DNA of 64,000 nt from Pseudomonas sp. ERMR1:02 (lineage in GTDB: Bacteria; Pseudomonadota; Gammaproteobacteria; Pseudomonadales; Pseudomonadaceae): assembly GCF_002277815.1 (NCBI RefSeq), contig NZ_NKJI01000003.1, positions 124,001 to 188,000 on the forward strand. The letters run 5' to 3'. Shown here one piece after another: positions 36,952 through 45,741 of the stretch. How positions within the stretch are numbered: position 1 is the first letter of the stretch; each line of letters starts with the position of its first letter. Made by a program: the position numbers and the translations under genes. The notes below the pieces were generated by a model. The model was not told the origin of the DNA. It searched no databases and saw only the letters and a program-made list of their open reading frames with translations.

Positions 36952-38277
36952 TCAGAAGAACATCTCCCTGGTGAGCCCATGCCGCTGCATCTTTTCATTG
37001 AATGTGCGACGCGGCAGTTGCAGCTCCTCAAGCACGGCTTTGACATCACCCTTGTGCCGCGTCAACGCTGCGCGCAGGCACTGTGCTTCAAAGGCTTCCT
37101 GTTGCGCCGCCAGTGACTGCCCGGGTTCGATGCCCGCTGGTACTGGCTCGCCAAGCCCCAGAACCTGGCGCTCGGCCACGTTCGCCAGTTCTCGCACATT
37201 GCCCGGCCAGTCGTGGCTCAACAGATGGCTCAACTGCGGCCCGCTCAATGGTGAAGAGGCGCGACCCAGACGTTCGGCGGCATGACGAGCAAACGATTCG
37301 TACAACAGTGGAATGTCTTCGCGGCGGTCGCGCAACGGTGGCAGACGCAACTCGGCCACGTTCAAGCGATAGGCCAGGTCTTCGCGAAAACGCCCGGCCC
37401 GCGCTTCGTCGAGCAGGTCCGGTTTGGTCGCGGCGATGATGCGCAAATCCACGCGGATGCTCTGGTTCGAACCCAGGCGTTCCAACTTCTGCTCTTGCAA
37501 CACCCGCAGCAATTTCACCTGCTGCGCCAGGGGCATGCTTTCGATTTCATCGAGAAACAACGTACCGCCATCGGCGTATTCAAGCTTGCCGATGCGCTTG
37601 CCCTGGGCGCCTGTGAACGCGCCGCTTTCGTGGCCGAACAACTCGGCTTCAAACAGTTGCTCGGGGATGGCCGCGCAGTTCAACGCGACGAAGGGTTTGT
37701 CGGCGCGCGGCCCGAAGTCGTGCAGGCAACGGGCAACCAGCTCCTTGCCGCTGCCGGTTTCGCCGCGGATCAGCACGTTGACCGGCAGCGCTGCCAGGTC
37801 CAGCACTTGCCCGCGTAGGGTCTGCAAGCCACGGGATACGCCGAGCAGCGTGGCATCGAGTTTGGCGCGATGATCAGCCTGTTCATGCAAAGCGCGGTTT
37901 TCCAGGACCAGCCGGCGCTTGTCCAGGGCGCGGCGCAGGCTGCCGAGCAGGGTTTCGGGGCTGAAGGGCTTTTCCAGAAAATCGTAGGCGCCATCGCGCA
38001 TTGCATCGACGGCCATGGGTACGTCGCCGTGGCCGGTCAGCAGGATCACCGGCAGGTCGGCATCGCGCCGTTGCACCTCAGCCAACAATTCCAGCCCCGT
38101 CATGCCGGGCATGCGCACATCGCTGAGAATCACTCCGGCAAAATGCTTCGGCAGTTGCGCCAGACACTCGTCGGCACGGCTGAACAACTGCACCTCGAAA
38201 CCCGACAGGCTCAGCCATTGTTCGACGGCACTGCGGATGCTGCTTTCGTCGTCGACCACCATCACTGAGTTGAGCAT
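36952..38277 (-). CDS. mifR: Sigma-54-dependent response regulator (MifR/DctD-like)
   Basis: A 441-residue NtrC-family activator. The receiver domain has the phospho-acceptor in ILSDVRMPGMTGLEL and K in FLEKPFS. The AAA+ domain has Walker A GETGSGKE, the sigma-54 loop ESGAFTGA, Walker B GGTLFLDEIE and RLNVAELRLPPLRDRREDIPLL. The C-terminal Fis-type helix-turn-helix is GDVKAVLEELQLPRRTFNEKMQRHGL. It overlaps the sensor gene by 16 bases. With the adjacent kgtP-like gene and its sigma-54 promoter it matches the MifR/DctD role of activating dicarboxylate uptake. Confidence 0.85.
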   Translation of the reverse strand: MLNSVMVVDDESSIRSAVEQWLSLSGFEVQLFSRADECLAQLPKHFAGVILSDVRMPGMTGLELLAEVQRRDADLPVILLTGHGDVPMAVDAMRDGAYDFLEKPFSPETLLGSLRRALDKRRLVLENRALHEQADHRAKLDATLLGVSRGLQTLRGQVLDLAALPVNVLIRGETGSGKELVARCLHDFGPRADKPFVALNCAAIPEQLFEAELFGHESGAFTGAQGKRIGKLEYADGGTLFLDEIESMPLAQQVKLLRVLQEQKLERLGSNQSIRVDLRIIAATKPDLLDEARAGRFREDLAYRLNVAELRLPPLRDRREDIPLLYESFARHAAERLGRASSPLSGPQLSHLLSHDWPGNVRELANVAERQVLGLGEPVPAGIEPGQSLAAQQEAFEAQCLRAALTRHKGDVKAVLEELQLPRRTFNEKMQRHGLTREMFF

Positions 38278-40036
38278 GAGCCATGGGCCTCCAGATCGAT
38301 GGGCAGGGTGAGGGTAAACACCGCGCCATTGGCGTGATTGTCGGCCGTCAGGCGACCGCCGGATTCGTGAACGATAGCGAAAGAAACCGCCAGGCCGATC
38401 CCCAGGCCATCGCCCACCGGTTTGGTGGTGAAAAACGGATCGAACAACTTGGGCAGATTTTCCTCTGCGATACCGCTGCCGTTATCGATGACGCTCAATC
38501 GCCACAATTGTTCGTCGGCTTGCAGGCGGACTTCCAGGCGCCTGCAGGGTTTGTCCTGCATTGCATCCAGCGCGTTGCGCAACAGATTGATCAGCACCTG
38601 CTCCAGCCGAATCGCATCGCCGCGCACCCAGGCCGGGCGCGTCAGGTGCAGCACGGTGCTGACCTGTTCGTCGCGCAATCGTGTGTCGAGCAGTTGCAGC
38701 GACTGGTCTACCACCGCCGTGAGGTCCAGGCGTTCGCGCAAGCCGCTGGGGCTTTTGCGGGCGAAGGTTTTGAGGTGACCGGTGAGGGCGGCCATGCGGG
38801 TCAGCATCTCGTCCACCGGTTTAAGCGCCTTGTAGGCGTCATCGACCCGGCCGTGATCGAGCAGTAGCCTCAAAGTAGCAAGCTGCATGCGCTGCGCAGT
38901 CAGCGGCTGATTGATCTCGTGGGCCAGCGCTGCCGACATCTGGCCGAGGGCGGCGAGTTTGGCCGATTGCACCAGACCGTCCTGGGCAGTGCGCAGGTCG
39001 CGGGTGCGTTCTTCCACCAGTTGTTCAAGCTCCTCGCGACTGCGCTGGCGCAGTTTGGCCAGACGCCAGCGCTGGTTGAGAAACAGCAACAGGAACACCA
39101 GGGTCAGCCACAATCCGGCTGCCGCGAGTGCGGCGTTGCGGCTGTCTTCGAAGGCGACCTGGGGGCGGCGCAGCAGGTGCAAGGTCCAGCCTTCGGCGGC
39201 CAGCGGCAAGGATTCCCACAGGTAGTCGGCATTGCCGTCCGGACCATTGACCCGTGCCAGTTCACTGTTGTCGTCGAAGTGGCGCAGCGATTGGTATTCA
39301 AGCGGTGTCAGCGGCTGCTTGTCGTATTGGCGGGTGGTCTTGAGTTCGACGTGATCGCTGTCGCTCAGCGGTTTCAAGTGGCGGTAACGCCAGCCCGGCT
39401 GGTTGGCGATGAAGATGATCTCGCGGGCGTCGCTGACCAGCAGCGTGTCGTTGCCCTGGCGCCATTCGCGTTCCAGTTCGGGAAACTCCAGCTTCACCAC
39501 CATGGCGCCGAGAAACTGCCCATCGTCGTTGGTTACGGCGCTGGACAGGAAATAACCCGGAATGCCGCTGGTCACCCCACGGCATAGAAGCGTCCGGTGC
39601 CTTGGGTGCGGGTCTGGTTGAAGTAGGGACGAAAGCCGTAGTTGTGTCCGACGTAACTGCTGGGCAAACGCCAGTTGCTCGCTGCCACGGCGAGGCCGGT
39701 GCGATCGAGCAATTCCAGGGTGGAGGATTCGGCGGCACCGTTGATTTTTTCCAGTTTTCGGTTCAGCACATCCTGTTGCTCGAGGCTTACCGGCCCTTTG
39801 AGCGCGTCACGCAATTGCGGGTCCAGCGCCAGTACCGAGGGCAGGGCACGGTAGCGCTCGATCAGGGTATGCAGGGACGTGGCGTACAGTGCCAATTGCT
39901 GATTGGCGCGGGCGGCGTCTTCGACCAGAGCCTGACGCTCGGCGTGACGCATCGCCAGCGTGGCGGCAAGGGCTGCACCGGCGAGGATTAAAAAGGTGTA
40001 TAGCGTCAGGCGCAGGGGGCGAGAAAACTCAGACAT
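38262..40036 (-). CDS. mifS: Sensor histidine kinase (MifS/DctB-like), frameshifted as sequenced
   Basis: About 590 residues: an N-terminal helix (LTLYTFLILAGAALAATLAM), a periplasmic double-PDC/CACHE sensor (STLELLDRTGLAVAASNW, NYGFRPYFNQT, SGIPGYFLSSAVTNDDGQFLGAMVVK), a second helix (LAAAGLWLTLVFLLLFL), a coiled coil, and the kinase core (H box ALAHEINQPLTAQRMQL, N box NLLRNALDAM, G boxes DNGSGI and GDGLGIGLAVS). The frame breaks at the C run 39575-39578: one G is missing from GTGGGGGTGACC. ATG of MSEFSRP is chosen; another lies three codons upstream. It senses a C4/C5 dicarboxylate by family analogy. Confidence 0.85.
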
Positions 40037-40092
40037 GCCGGGCATTACACAGTAGAGACGGTGGGGCGCACCATAACAGAAGCGCCTGCCGT

Positions 40093-40194
40093 TGTAGGAG
40101 CGAAGCTTGCTCGCGAAGGACTTAAGAACAACCTGTTTAATCAGGATAAACGCGTAATCGTTCCCGTCCTTCGCGAGCAAGCTTCGCTCCTACA
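40093..40194. repeat. REP pair (BIME-like)
   Basis: TGTAGGAGCGAAGCTTGC and GCAAGCTTCGCTCCTACA in inverse orientation, upstream of the sensor gene. Confidence 0.88.
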
Positions 40195-40213
40195 GGGGGT
40201 ATGAGTGGGCAAT

Positions 40214-40250
40214 AAAAAGGCGACAGAGGATTCCCCCTGTCGCCTTTTTT
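40214..40250. terminator. Rho-independent terminator after the fumarase gene
   Basis: Stem GGCGACAG/CTGTCGCC flanked by A5 and T6, 19 bases after the minus-strand fumarase stop. It looks functional in both directions. Confidence 0.85.
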
Positions 40251-40268
40251 GATGGTCAGTCGAAGCGC

Positions 40269-41792
40269 TTACTGCACTTCCACCGCCAAACTTTCACTGA
40301 TCTTTTTCTGCCAGATGGCAGGACCGGTGATGTGTACCGACTCGCCTTTGCTGTCGACCGCAACAGTCACAGGCATGTCTTTGACGTCGAACTCGTAGAT
40401 CGCTTCCATACCCAGTTCGGCGAACGCGACCACGCGAGACTTCTTGATCGCTTGCGCCACCAGGTAAGCCGCGCCGCCCACTGCCATCAGGTAAACGGCT
40501 TTGTGGTCCTTGATCGCGTCGATGGCGGTCGGGCCACGCTCGGATTTACCGATCATGCCCAGCAGGCCGGTTTGCTCGAGGATCTGACGGGTGAACTTGT
40601 CCATCCGCGTGGCAGTGGTCGGGCCAGCCGGGCCAACCACTTCTTCGCGTACTGGATCAACCGGGCCGACGTAATAGATGAAGCGACCTTTGAGGTCCAC
40701 CGGCAGGGTTTCGCCCTTGTTCAGCATCTCGACCATGCGCTTGTGCGCGGCGTCGCGACCGGTGAGCATCTTGCCGTTGAGCAGGACAGTCTCGCCCGGC
40801 TGCCAGCTTTGCACTTCTTCCGGGGTCAGGGTGTCGAGGTTGACACGACGGGCCGACGGACCGGCTTCCCAGACGATTTCCGGGTAGGCGTCCAACGGTG
40901 GCGCTTCCAGCGAGGCCGGGCCGGAACCGTCGAGCACGAAGTGCGCGTGACGGGTGGCGGCGCAGTTCGGGATCATGCATACCGGCAGCGAAGCGGCGTG
41001 GGTCGGGTAGTCCATGATCTTCACGTCGAGCACGGTGGTCAGACCGCCGAGGCCCTGGGCGCCGATGCCCAACTGGTTGACCTTCTCGAACAGCTCCAGA
41101 CGCATTTCTTCGATGCGGTTCTGTGGGCCGCGAGCTTTCAACTCGTGAATGTCGATGGATTCCATCAACACTTCCTTGGCCATCACTGCGGCTTTCTCGG
41201 CGGTGCCGCCGATGCCGATGCCGAGCATGCCCGGTGGGCACCAGCCGGCGCCCATGGTCGGAACGGTCTTCAGAACCCAGTCGACGATCGAGTCGGACGG
41301 GTTGAGCATGGCCATTTTCGATTTGTTCTCGGAACCGCCGCCCTTGGCCGCCACGTCCACTTCCACGGTGTTACCCGGAACGATGGAGTAGTGAATAACG
41401 GCAGGGGTGTTGTCCTTGGTGTTCTTGCGAGCGCCCGCCGGGTCGGCGAGGATCGAAGCACGCAGGACGTTTTCCGGCAGGTTGTAGGCGCGACGAACGC
41501 CTTCGTTGATCATGTCGTCCAGGCCCATGGTCGCGCCATCCCAGCGCACGTCCATGCCCACGCGGACAAACACGGTCACGATGCCGGTGTCCTGGCAGAT
41601 CGGACGGTGGCCGGTGGCGCACATGCGCGAGTTGATCAGGATCTGCGCTATCGAGTCGCGGGCTGCCGGGGATTCTTCACGCAGGTAGGCCTCGTGCATC
41701 GCCTGGATGAAATCCACGGGGTGGTAATAGGAAATGAACTGCAGGGCGTCGGCAACGCTCTGAATCAGGTCGTCTTGCTTGATCACGGTCAT
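40269..41792 (-). CDS. Fumarate hydratase, class I (iron-sulphur)
   Basis: A 507-residue class I fumarase converting fumarate to malate, with a 4Fe-4S cluster. The N-terminal domain shows RMCATGHRPICQDTGIVTVF and PNCAATRHAHF with cluster cysteines. The C-terminal domain shows GKMLTGRDAAHKRMVEML, YYVGPVDPVREEVVGPAGPTTATRMD and GKSERGPTAIDAI. AGAGGAGCGCGACTC precedes the ATG. In PAO1 the equivalent (PA4333) is also divergent from sadC. Could use related hydroxy acids, but fumarase is by far the likeliest. Confidence 0.95.
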   Translation of the reverse strand: MTVIKQDDLIQSVADALQFISYYHPVDFIQAMHEAYLREESPAARDSIAQILINSRMCATGHRPICQDTGIVTVFVRVGMDVRWDGATMGLDDMINEGVRRAYNLPENVLRASILADPAGARKNTKDNTPAVIHYSIVPGNTVEVDVAAKGGGSENKSKMAMLNPSDSIVDWVLKTVPTMGAGWCPPGMLGIGIGGTAEKAAVMAKEVLMESIDIHELKARGPQNRIEEMRLELFEKVNQLGIGAQGLGGLTTVLDVKIMDYPTHAASLPVCMIPNCAATRHAHFVLDGSGPASLEAPPLDAYPEIVWEAGPSARRVNLDTLTPEEVQSWQPGETVLLNGKMLTGRDAAHKRMVEMLNKGETLPVDLKGRFIYYVGPVDPVREEVVGPAGPTTATRMDKFTRQILEQTGLLGMIGKSERGPTAIDAIKDHKAVYLMAVGGAAYLVAQAIKKSRVVAFAELGMEAIYEFDVKDMPVTVAVDSKGESVHITGPAIWQKKISESLAVEVQ

Positions 41793-41988
41793 GAGTCGCG
41801 CTCCTCTAAAAGACGGGAACATTCAATAAGGTGCTTGCAGCTTGGGTGCATCGGTCGGTTGCAAGCACCTTTCAAGGCACGCCGGGCATGCTGGCGCGAC
41901 GCTAAAAAGGCGCGGCAGTATACCGCGCCTCGCTCATGGGCACACCCGCCGGTAGTCAATCGTTGGTCGCATATATGCGCATAACTCC

Positions 41989-42013
41989 TGTAGGAGCTGG
42001 CTTGCCAGCGAAA
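41989..42013. repeat. Single REP unit (GGCTTGCCAGCG subtype)
   Basis: TGTAGGAGCTGGCTTGCC followed by AGCGAAA; no inverse partner nearby. Confidence 0.75.
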
Positions 42014-42050
42014 ACGTTCCTCCAGTCGATGCAAGTGGCGCCTGAACCAC

Positions 42051-42082
42051 CGCCTTGGCTTGGGCGAGTCCATCCAATTACA
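42051..42082. repeat. Solo 32-bp copy of the IS1111-element left end
   Basis: It is identical over 32 bases to the complement of 9334-9365, including the subterminal repeat GGGCGAGTCCAT at 42062-42073. It begins 37 bases after a REP unit. No transposase remains. Confidence 0.75.
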
Positions 42083-42188
42083 GGGATAGTGAGCTGCGTC
42101 CGAAAATTGGATGGTCATTTATCGGCCACGCCACTAAAGTGACATCCAGTCTGTAGAGTAGGACGCTCTATCAGTCTCCTTTCATTCG

Positions 42189-43307
42189 GTGAGTCAACGA
42201 TTGACCCATAACGCCATCCAGCGACTGTTACTCAAACGTTTTGCCCTCGCGGCCGGCACCTACGCCCTGGCATTGCTGTTGCTGTGGCTGGCGTTTTTCA
42301 CCGGTCACTATCAGGACTCGCTGTTGGGCGTGGCCGTCGGCAGCGCGCTGGTGGTGATCAGTCAGGCGACGCTGTTCGTGGTGTTCTATTGCGGCTACAG
42401 CCTGCGTTTCGCCGACCCCAGCCTGACCGAGGTCCAGGTGTTGTTGGGGTTGGGGTGGCAAACCTGGTTGATCGCCCATCTGGGCGATGCGCGCGGGGCA
42501 TTCCTGGTTTTTTATGTCTTGATTCTGCTGTTCGGGTTGTTCCATCTGTCCCGTCGATCGTTCCTGCGCTGTGCCCTGCTGGTGTTCGCAAGTTTCAGCG
42601 CGATCACGCTGTGGGAGGGCTATCACTTCCAGCTGCCCGACCCGGCACTGGCGGCGTTGCAGGTGTGCGTGCTGTTGATCGTATTGGTCTGGCTGGTGCT
42701 GTACGCCGGTTATGTTCAAGCCTCGCGCCACCGCATGCGTCAGCGGCGTTTTGCGTTGCAGGCGCACCAGGACACCTTGCGCGGGATGATGCGCCAGCTC
42801 GAAGACCTCGTCGCCACCGACGAATTGACCGGCCTGTTCAATCGCCGGCATTTCCTTAGCCTGGCCTCCCGCGAGCTCAATGCCATGGATGCCGGTGTGG
42901 TGCACGGCCTGGCGCTGATCGACCTCGACCATTTCAAACGCATCAACGACATGCACGGCCATGCCGCTGGCGATCAGGTGCTGCAAGCCTTTGCCGGCGT
43001 GGCTACCGCGTGCTTGCGCGAGGGTGACGTTCTGGCCCGCTACGGCGGCGAAGAATTCGTGGTGCTGCTGCCCGATTGCGATGCCGATAGTTTGACCTCG
43101 TGTTGCGAACGGCTGCGCATCGCGTTCACCGATGTCGAGTTGCTCGGTCTGAATGTGCGCAACCTCAGCCTGTCCGCCGGCATGACCCTGCTGGCGCCAG
43201 GGGACGACCTTGACGATGCCTTGCAGCGGGCCGATCAGGCGCTATATCGCGCCAAGCGTGACGGTCGCAACCGTTGTGCGGCAGCGTGGGAAAACGTCGA
43301 TGCCTGA
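42189..43307 (+). CDS. sadC: Diguanylate cyclase SadC
   Basis: A 372-residue inner-membrane c-di-GMP synthase. About six helices span residues 15-180, followed by a coiled-coil linker and a GGDEF domain (ATDELTGLFNRRHFL, LIDLDHFKRINDMHGHAAGDQVL, RYGGEEFVVLLP). GGEEF is an active-site form, and REGD five residues before it is an intact RxxD inhibitory site. The start is GTG. It overlaps the next gene by eight bases. In P. aeruginosa SadC (PA4332) promotes surface attachment, acting opposite BifA, whose gene is also in this window. Confidence 0.88.
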   Translation: MSQRLTHNAIQRLLLKRFALAAGTYALALLLLWLAFFTGHYQDSLLGVAVGSALVVISQATLFVVFYCGYSLRFADPSLTEVQVLLGLGWQTWLIAHLGDARGAFLVFYVLILLFGLFHLSRRSFLRCALLVFASFSAITLWEGYHFQLPDPALAALQVCVLLIVLVWLVLYAGYVQASRHRMRQRRFALQAHQDTLRGMMRQLEDLVATDELTGLFNRRHFLSLASRELNAMDAGVVHGLALIDLDHFKRINDMHGHAAGDQVLQAFAGVATACLREGDVLARYGGEEFVVLLPDCDADSLTSCCERLRIAFTDVELLGLNVRNLSLSAGMTLLAPGDDLDDALQRADQALYRAKRDGRNRCAAAWENVDA

Positions 43308-44238
43308 GTTGCGCGTCGGCGACCGCCATTGGTTGGTGGCGGGGGGCAGCAATCTGCTCGATGCACTGAATCAGAACGGCGTGGCGGTGCCCTATAGCTG
43401 TCGCGCCGGCAGTTGCCATGCGTGCCTGGTGCAGTGTGTGCAAGGACTACCGAGCGACAGTCGTCCCGATGCCCTGAGCGTGGAGCAACGCCAGCAAGGC
43501 TGGCGTCTGGCGTGCCAGTGCCAAGTGGTCGAGGACTTGCAGGTGCACACTTTCGACCCGCAGCAGGACGGTCGTCCCGCAGAGGTTGCTGCCGTCGATT
43601 GGTTGAGCGCCAGCGTGCTGCGCTTGCGTCTGACCCCGCAGCGTCCGTTGCGCTATAGCGCCGGCCAGCATCTGGTGTTGTGGGCGGGTAATGTGGCGAG
43701 GCCGTACTCCCTCGCCAGCCTGCCGGAAGACGATCGCTTTCTGGAGTTTCACCTCGATTGTCGCCTGCCGGGGAAATTCAGCGATGCGGCCCGTCAGTTG
43801 AATATCGGCGATCCGATTGGTCTCGGCGAATTGCGCGGCGGGGCGTTGCACTACGACCCGGACTGGCACGACCGACCATTGTGGCTGATGGCTTCCGGCA
43901 CCGGACTGGGGCCGTTGTTCGGTGTGCTGCGTGAAGCGTTGCGCCAGGATCACCAAGGCGCAATCCGCGTCATTCACCTGGCCCATGATGCCAATGAGCA
44001 CTATCTGGTCAAGCCCTTGCAGGCCATGGCCGCCAGCCGCACGAACCTGAGCATCGAGCTGTGGACCGCGGCCGAGTTACCGGCGGCTTTGGCGCAACTG
44101 CGGCTTGTTTCACGGCAAACCCTGGCCTTGCTCTGCGGAGCTCCCGACAGTGTCGATGCCTTTGCCCGACGCCTGTATCTGGCGGGATTGCCGCGCAATC
44201 AACTGCTGGCCGATGTCTTCCTGCCCCGAGCGAGCTAG
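43300..44238 (+). CDS. Ferredoxin:NAD(P)H oxidoreductase with N-terminal 2Fe-2S domain
   Basis: A 312-residue electron-transfer protein. The N-terminal plant-type ferredoxin domain has the cluster cysteines CRAGSCHACLVQC and CQC (CX4CX2CXnC). The C-terminal FAD/NAD reductase shows RPYSLASLP and MASGTGLGPLFGVLREAL. The ATG overlaps the end of sadC, so expression is coupled. It resembles reductase components of oxygenases, but no oxygenase is adjacent. PAO1 has a similar gene (PA4331) in the same place. Function in the cell unknown. Confidence 0.88.
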   Translation: MPELRVGDRHWLVAGGSNLLDALNQNGVAVPYSCRAGSCHACLVQCVQGLPSDSRPDALSVEQRQQGWRLACQCQVVEDLQVHTFDPQQDGRPAEVAAVDWLSASVLRLRLTPQRPLRYSAGQHLVLWAGNVARPYSLASLPEDDRFLEFHLDCRLPGKFSDAARQLNIGDPIGLGELRGGALHYDPDWHDRPLWLMASGTGLGPLFGVLREALRQDHQGAIRVIHLAHDANEHYLVKPLQAMAASRTNLSIELWTAAELPAALAQLRLVSRQTLALLCGAPDSVDAFARRLYLAGLPRNQLLADVFLPRAS

Positions 44239-44246
44239 TGATCCAG

Positions 44247-45590
44247 TCATTGTAATGGTCTGTGTCCAAGGTAGCGGGCCATGATCGGGTTATATGCCAC
44301 CGTCTCGTCATGCAGGACTTCTCCGCCAACCAGCAAATTGTCCGCGTGCTCCACGCTTACACTTCTGTAGTCACCCTGATGTCCATCAACGATGACCACG
44401 CCTTCTGTGCCGAATGTCCTGTCGAGTTCTCCTGTACTCAAAAAGCGAATGAGCACGGGGTGTCGTTTGTCATCGCTTGGGAAGCATCGCCCGGTAACGA
44501 CAATGTGTTGTCGCGAGTCGATTGCCATTGCCAAAGGCGTGACATCAAGGTCCTTGAGTCTGTGCAACACCGGTTTCCCATTGCCGAATTTCCGGTCCGG
44601 CGTTCCCTTGCTCGTCAGTTTGAGCAGCATCAGTTGTTGGTCGAGTTTGCCAATCGCCAGAGCACCCGGTGTGATGCTGTCTGCAGGAACAAGCATCAAG
44701 GCATGGATGTTCGCGGCGGGGTCATCCAGCACATAGATGCCGTTATTGCCGAATCTGCGATCTGGCGTGCCATTCATATGTAAACGTCCGATAACCGTCG
44801 GGCCCTCGTCAGTTGAGCTTCGACCGGCATATATGATCTTTCCGTCGGGCTGCTGGCTCAATGCGCTGAGCTTCAGTGGGGCATTGCCATGGGTCAATTT
44901 GAGGAACCCCAGGCGGTTGAAGTACCGATTGAGAAAGCCATTGAGATTGAGCGACACCAGATAAGAAACGCCGGGTTCGTCCTCTGAACCGAATCGATAA
45001 AAATGAAAGATGACGGTGTGGTTTATGCTGCGATATAGGGGGCCGATTCCTGGCGTACTCGTGGGGGCTGTAAAATTGCTCGCCTCTTTGGTGCCTGCCG
45101 AATCGTCACTGGTTTGGGACTCAAGGAGGTCAATGGCATCGACAATGAGTTTGCCGCTTCGGTTAAAGCTCAGGTCGGGCTGTCCAATATCATCATAGCG
45201 CGCTGCGGCGGGGTAAAATTTGCGGTTGCGACTGTTGTATACGGAACCTGTGACCATTATTTTCTTCTGGTCGCGACCGACGGTATAGACGTTATCCGCC
45301 AAGGATTGAAGCTCGCTTATCTCGGAAAAACCGTCCAGCACAACACCGTTCTTACCGAAAGAGCTGTCGATATGACCGGCGCTGTCCAGGCGCGTCAGGC
45401 CGTAGTCATTGTCCGATCGAAACATAAAAAGTGTATTTAACGCGCCCATCTGGCAGTGGTCTGCCCCATAGCACTCTTGAGGCAGATGTACCTGGCCACT
45501 CTGGCCAAAGGAAGTGTCTAACGACCCAGGCCTTTCTGCGGCTCTTGTTTTTGGCGTGGTTGACAGGTTGCGGGTGATAGGTGTTGGCAT
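44247..45590 (-). CDS. Delta-60-repeat beta-propeller protein
   Basis: A 447-residue protein with several delta-60 repeats of the form LDxSFGxxGxV: LDTSFGQSGQV, IDSSFGKNGVV, PDRRFGNNGIY, PDRKFGNGKPV and LDRTFGTEGVV. This predicts an outer ring of beta-blades. No signal peptide is evident. Base composition is more AT-rich than its neighbours, and it is an extra gene between the ferredoxin reductase and pykA compared with the PAO1 order. Ribosome site GGAATAGAA before the ATG. No enzymatic function is recognised; Pseudomonas members are uncharacterised and sometimes linked to surface or secreted proteins. Confidence 0.8.
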   Translation of the reverse strand: MPTPITRNLSTTPKTRAAERPGSLDTSFGQSGQVHLPQECYGADHCQMGALNTLFMFRSDNDYGLTRLDSAGHIDSSFGKNGVVLDGFSEISELQSLADNVYTVGRDQKKIMVTGSVYNSRNRKFYPAAARYDDIGQPDLSFNRSGKLIVDAIDLLESQTSDDSAGTKEASNFTAPTSTPGIGPLYRSINHTVIFHFYRFGSEDEPGVSYLVSLNLNGFLNRYFNRLGFLKLTHGNAPLKLSALSQQPDGKIIYAGRSSTDEGPTVIGRLHMNGTPDRRFGNNGIYVLDDPAANIHALMLVPADSITPGALAIGKLDQQLMLLKLTSKGTPDRKFGNGKPVLHRLKDLDVTPLAMAIDSRQHIVVTGRCFPSDDKRHPVLIRFLSTGELDRTFGTEGVVIVDGHQGDYRSVSVEHADNLLVGGEVLHDETVAYNPIMARYLGHRPLQ

Positions 45591-45687
45591 TTCTATTCCG
45601 TTGGACCGAGGGTTGGTTCAAGGGAAAATACGCAGGTATTCTCAACGTCGATACTGTCAAAGTTGACAGTTCGATAAACCGAATAGT

Positions 45688-45720
45688 AATAAAAACCCCG
45701 TCGTTATAAGCGACGGGGCT
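45688..45720 (-). terminator. Rho-independent terminator of pykA
   Basis: Stem CCCCGTCG/CGACGGGG with a seven-base loop. On the minus strand it is followed by TTTTT, 22 bases after the pyruvate kinase stop. Confidence 0.85.
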
Positions 45721-45741
45721 TCGGTTTCGGACCTGTGACAG

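Larger units (their letters stand above)
41793..42188. other. Intergenic region between fumarase and sadC
   Basis: No gene seen. It contains a REP unit, the isolated insertion-element end described separately, and the divergent promoters, none of which I can define precisely. Confidence 0.5.

Noticed and set aside
40332..41984. 550-codon plus-strand frame opposite fumarase
   Set aside because: His/Val/Arg-rich translation typical of antisense GC-rich DNA; the fumarase on the other strand is certain.
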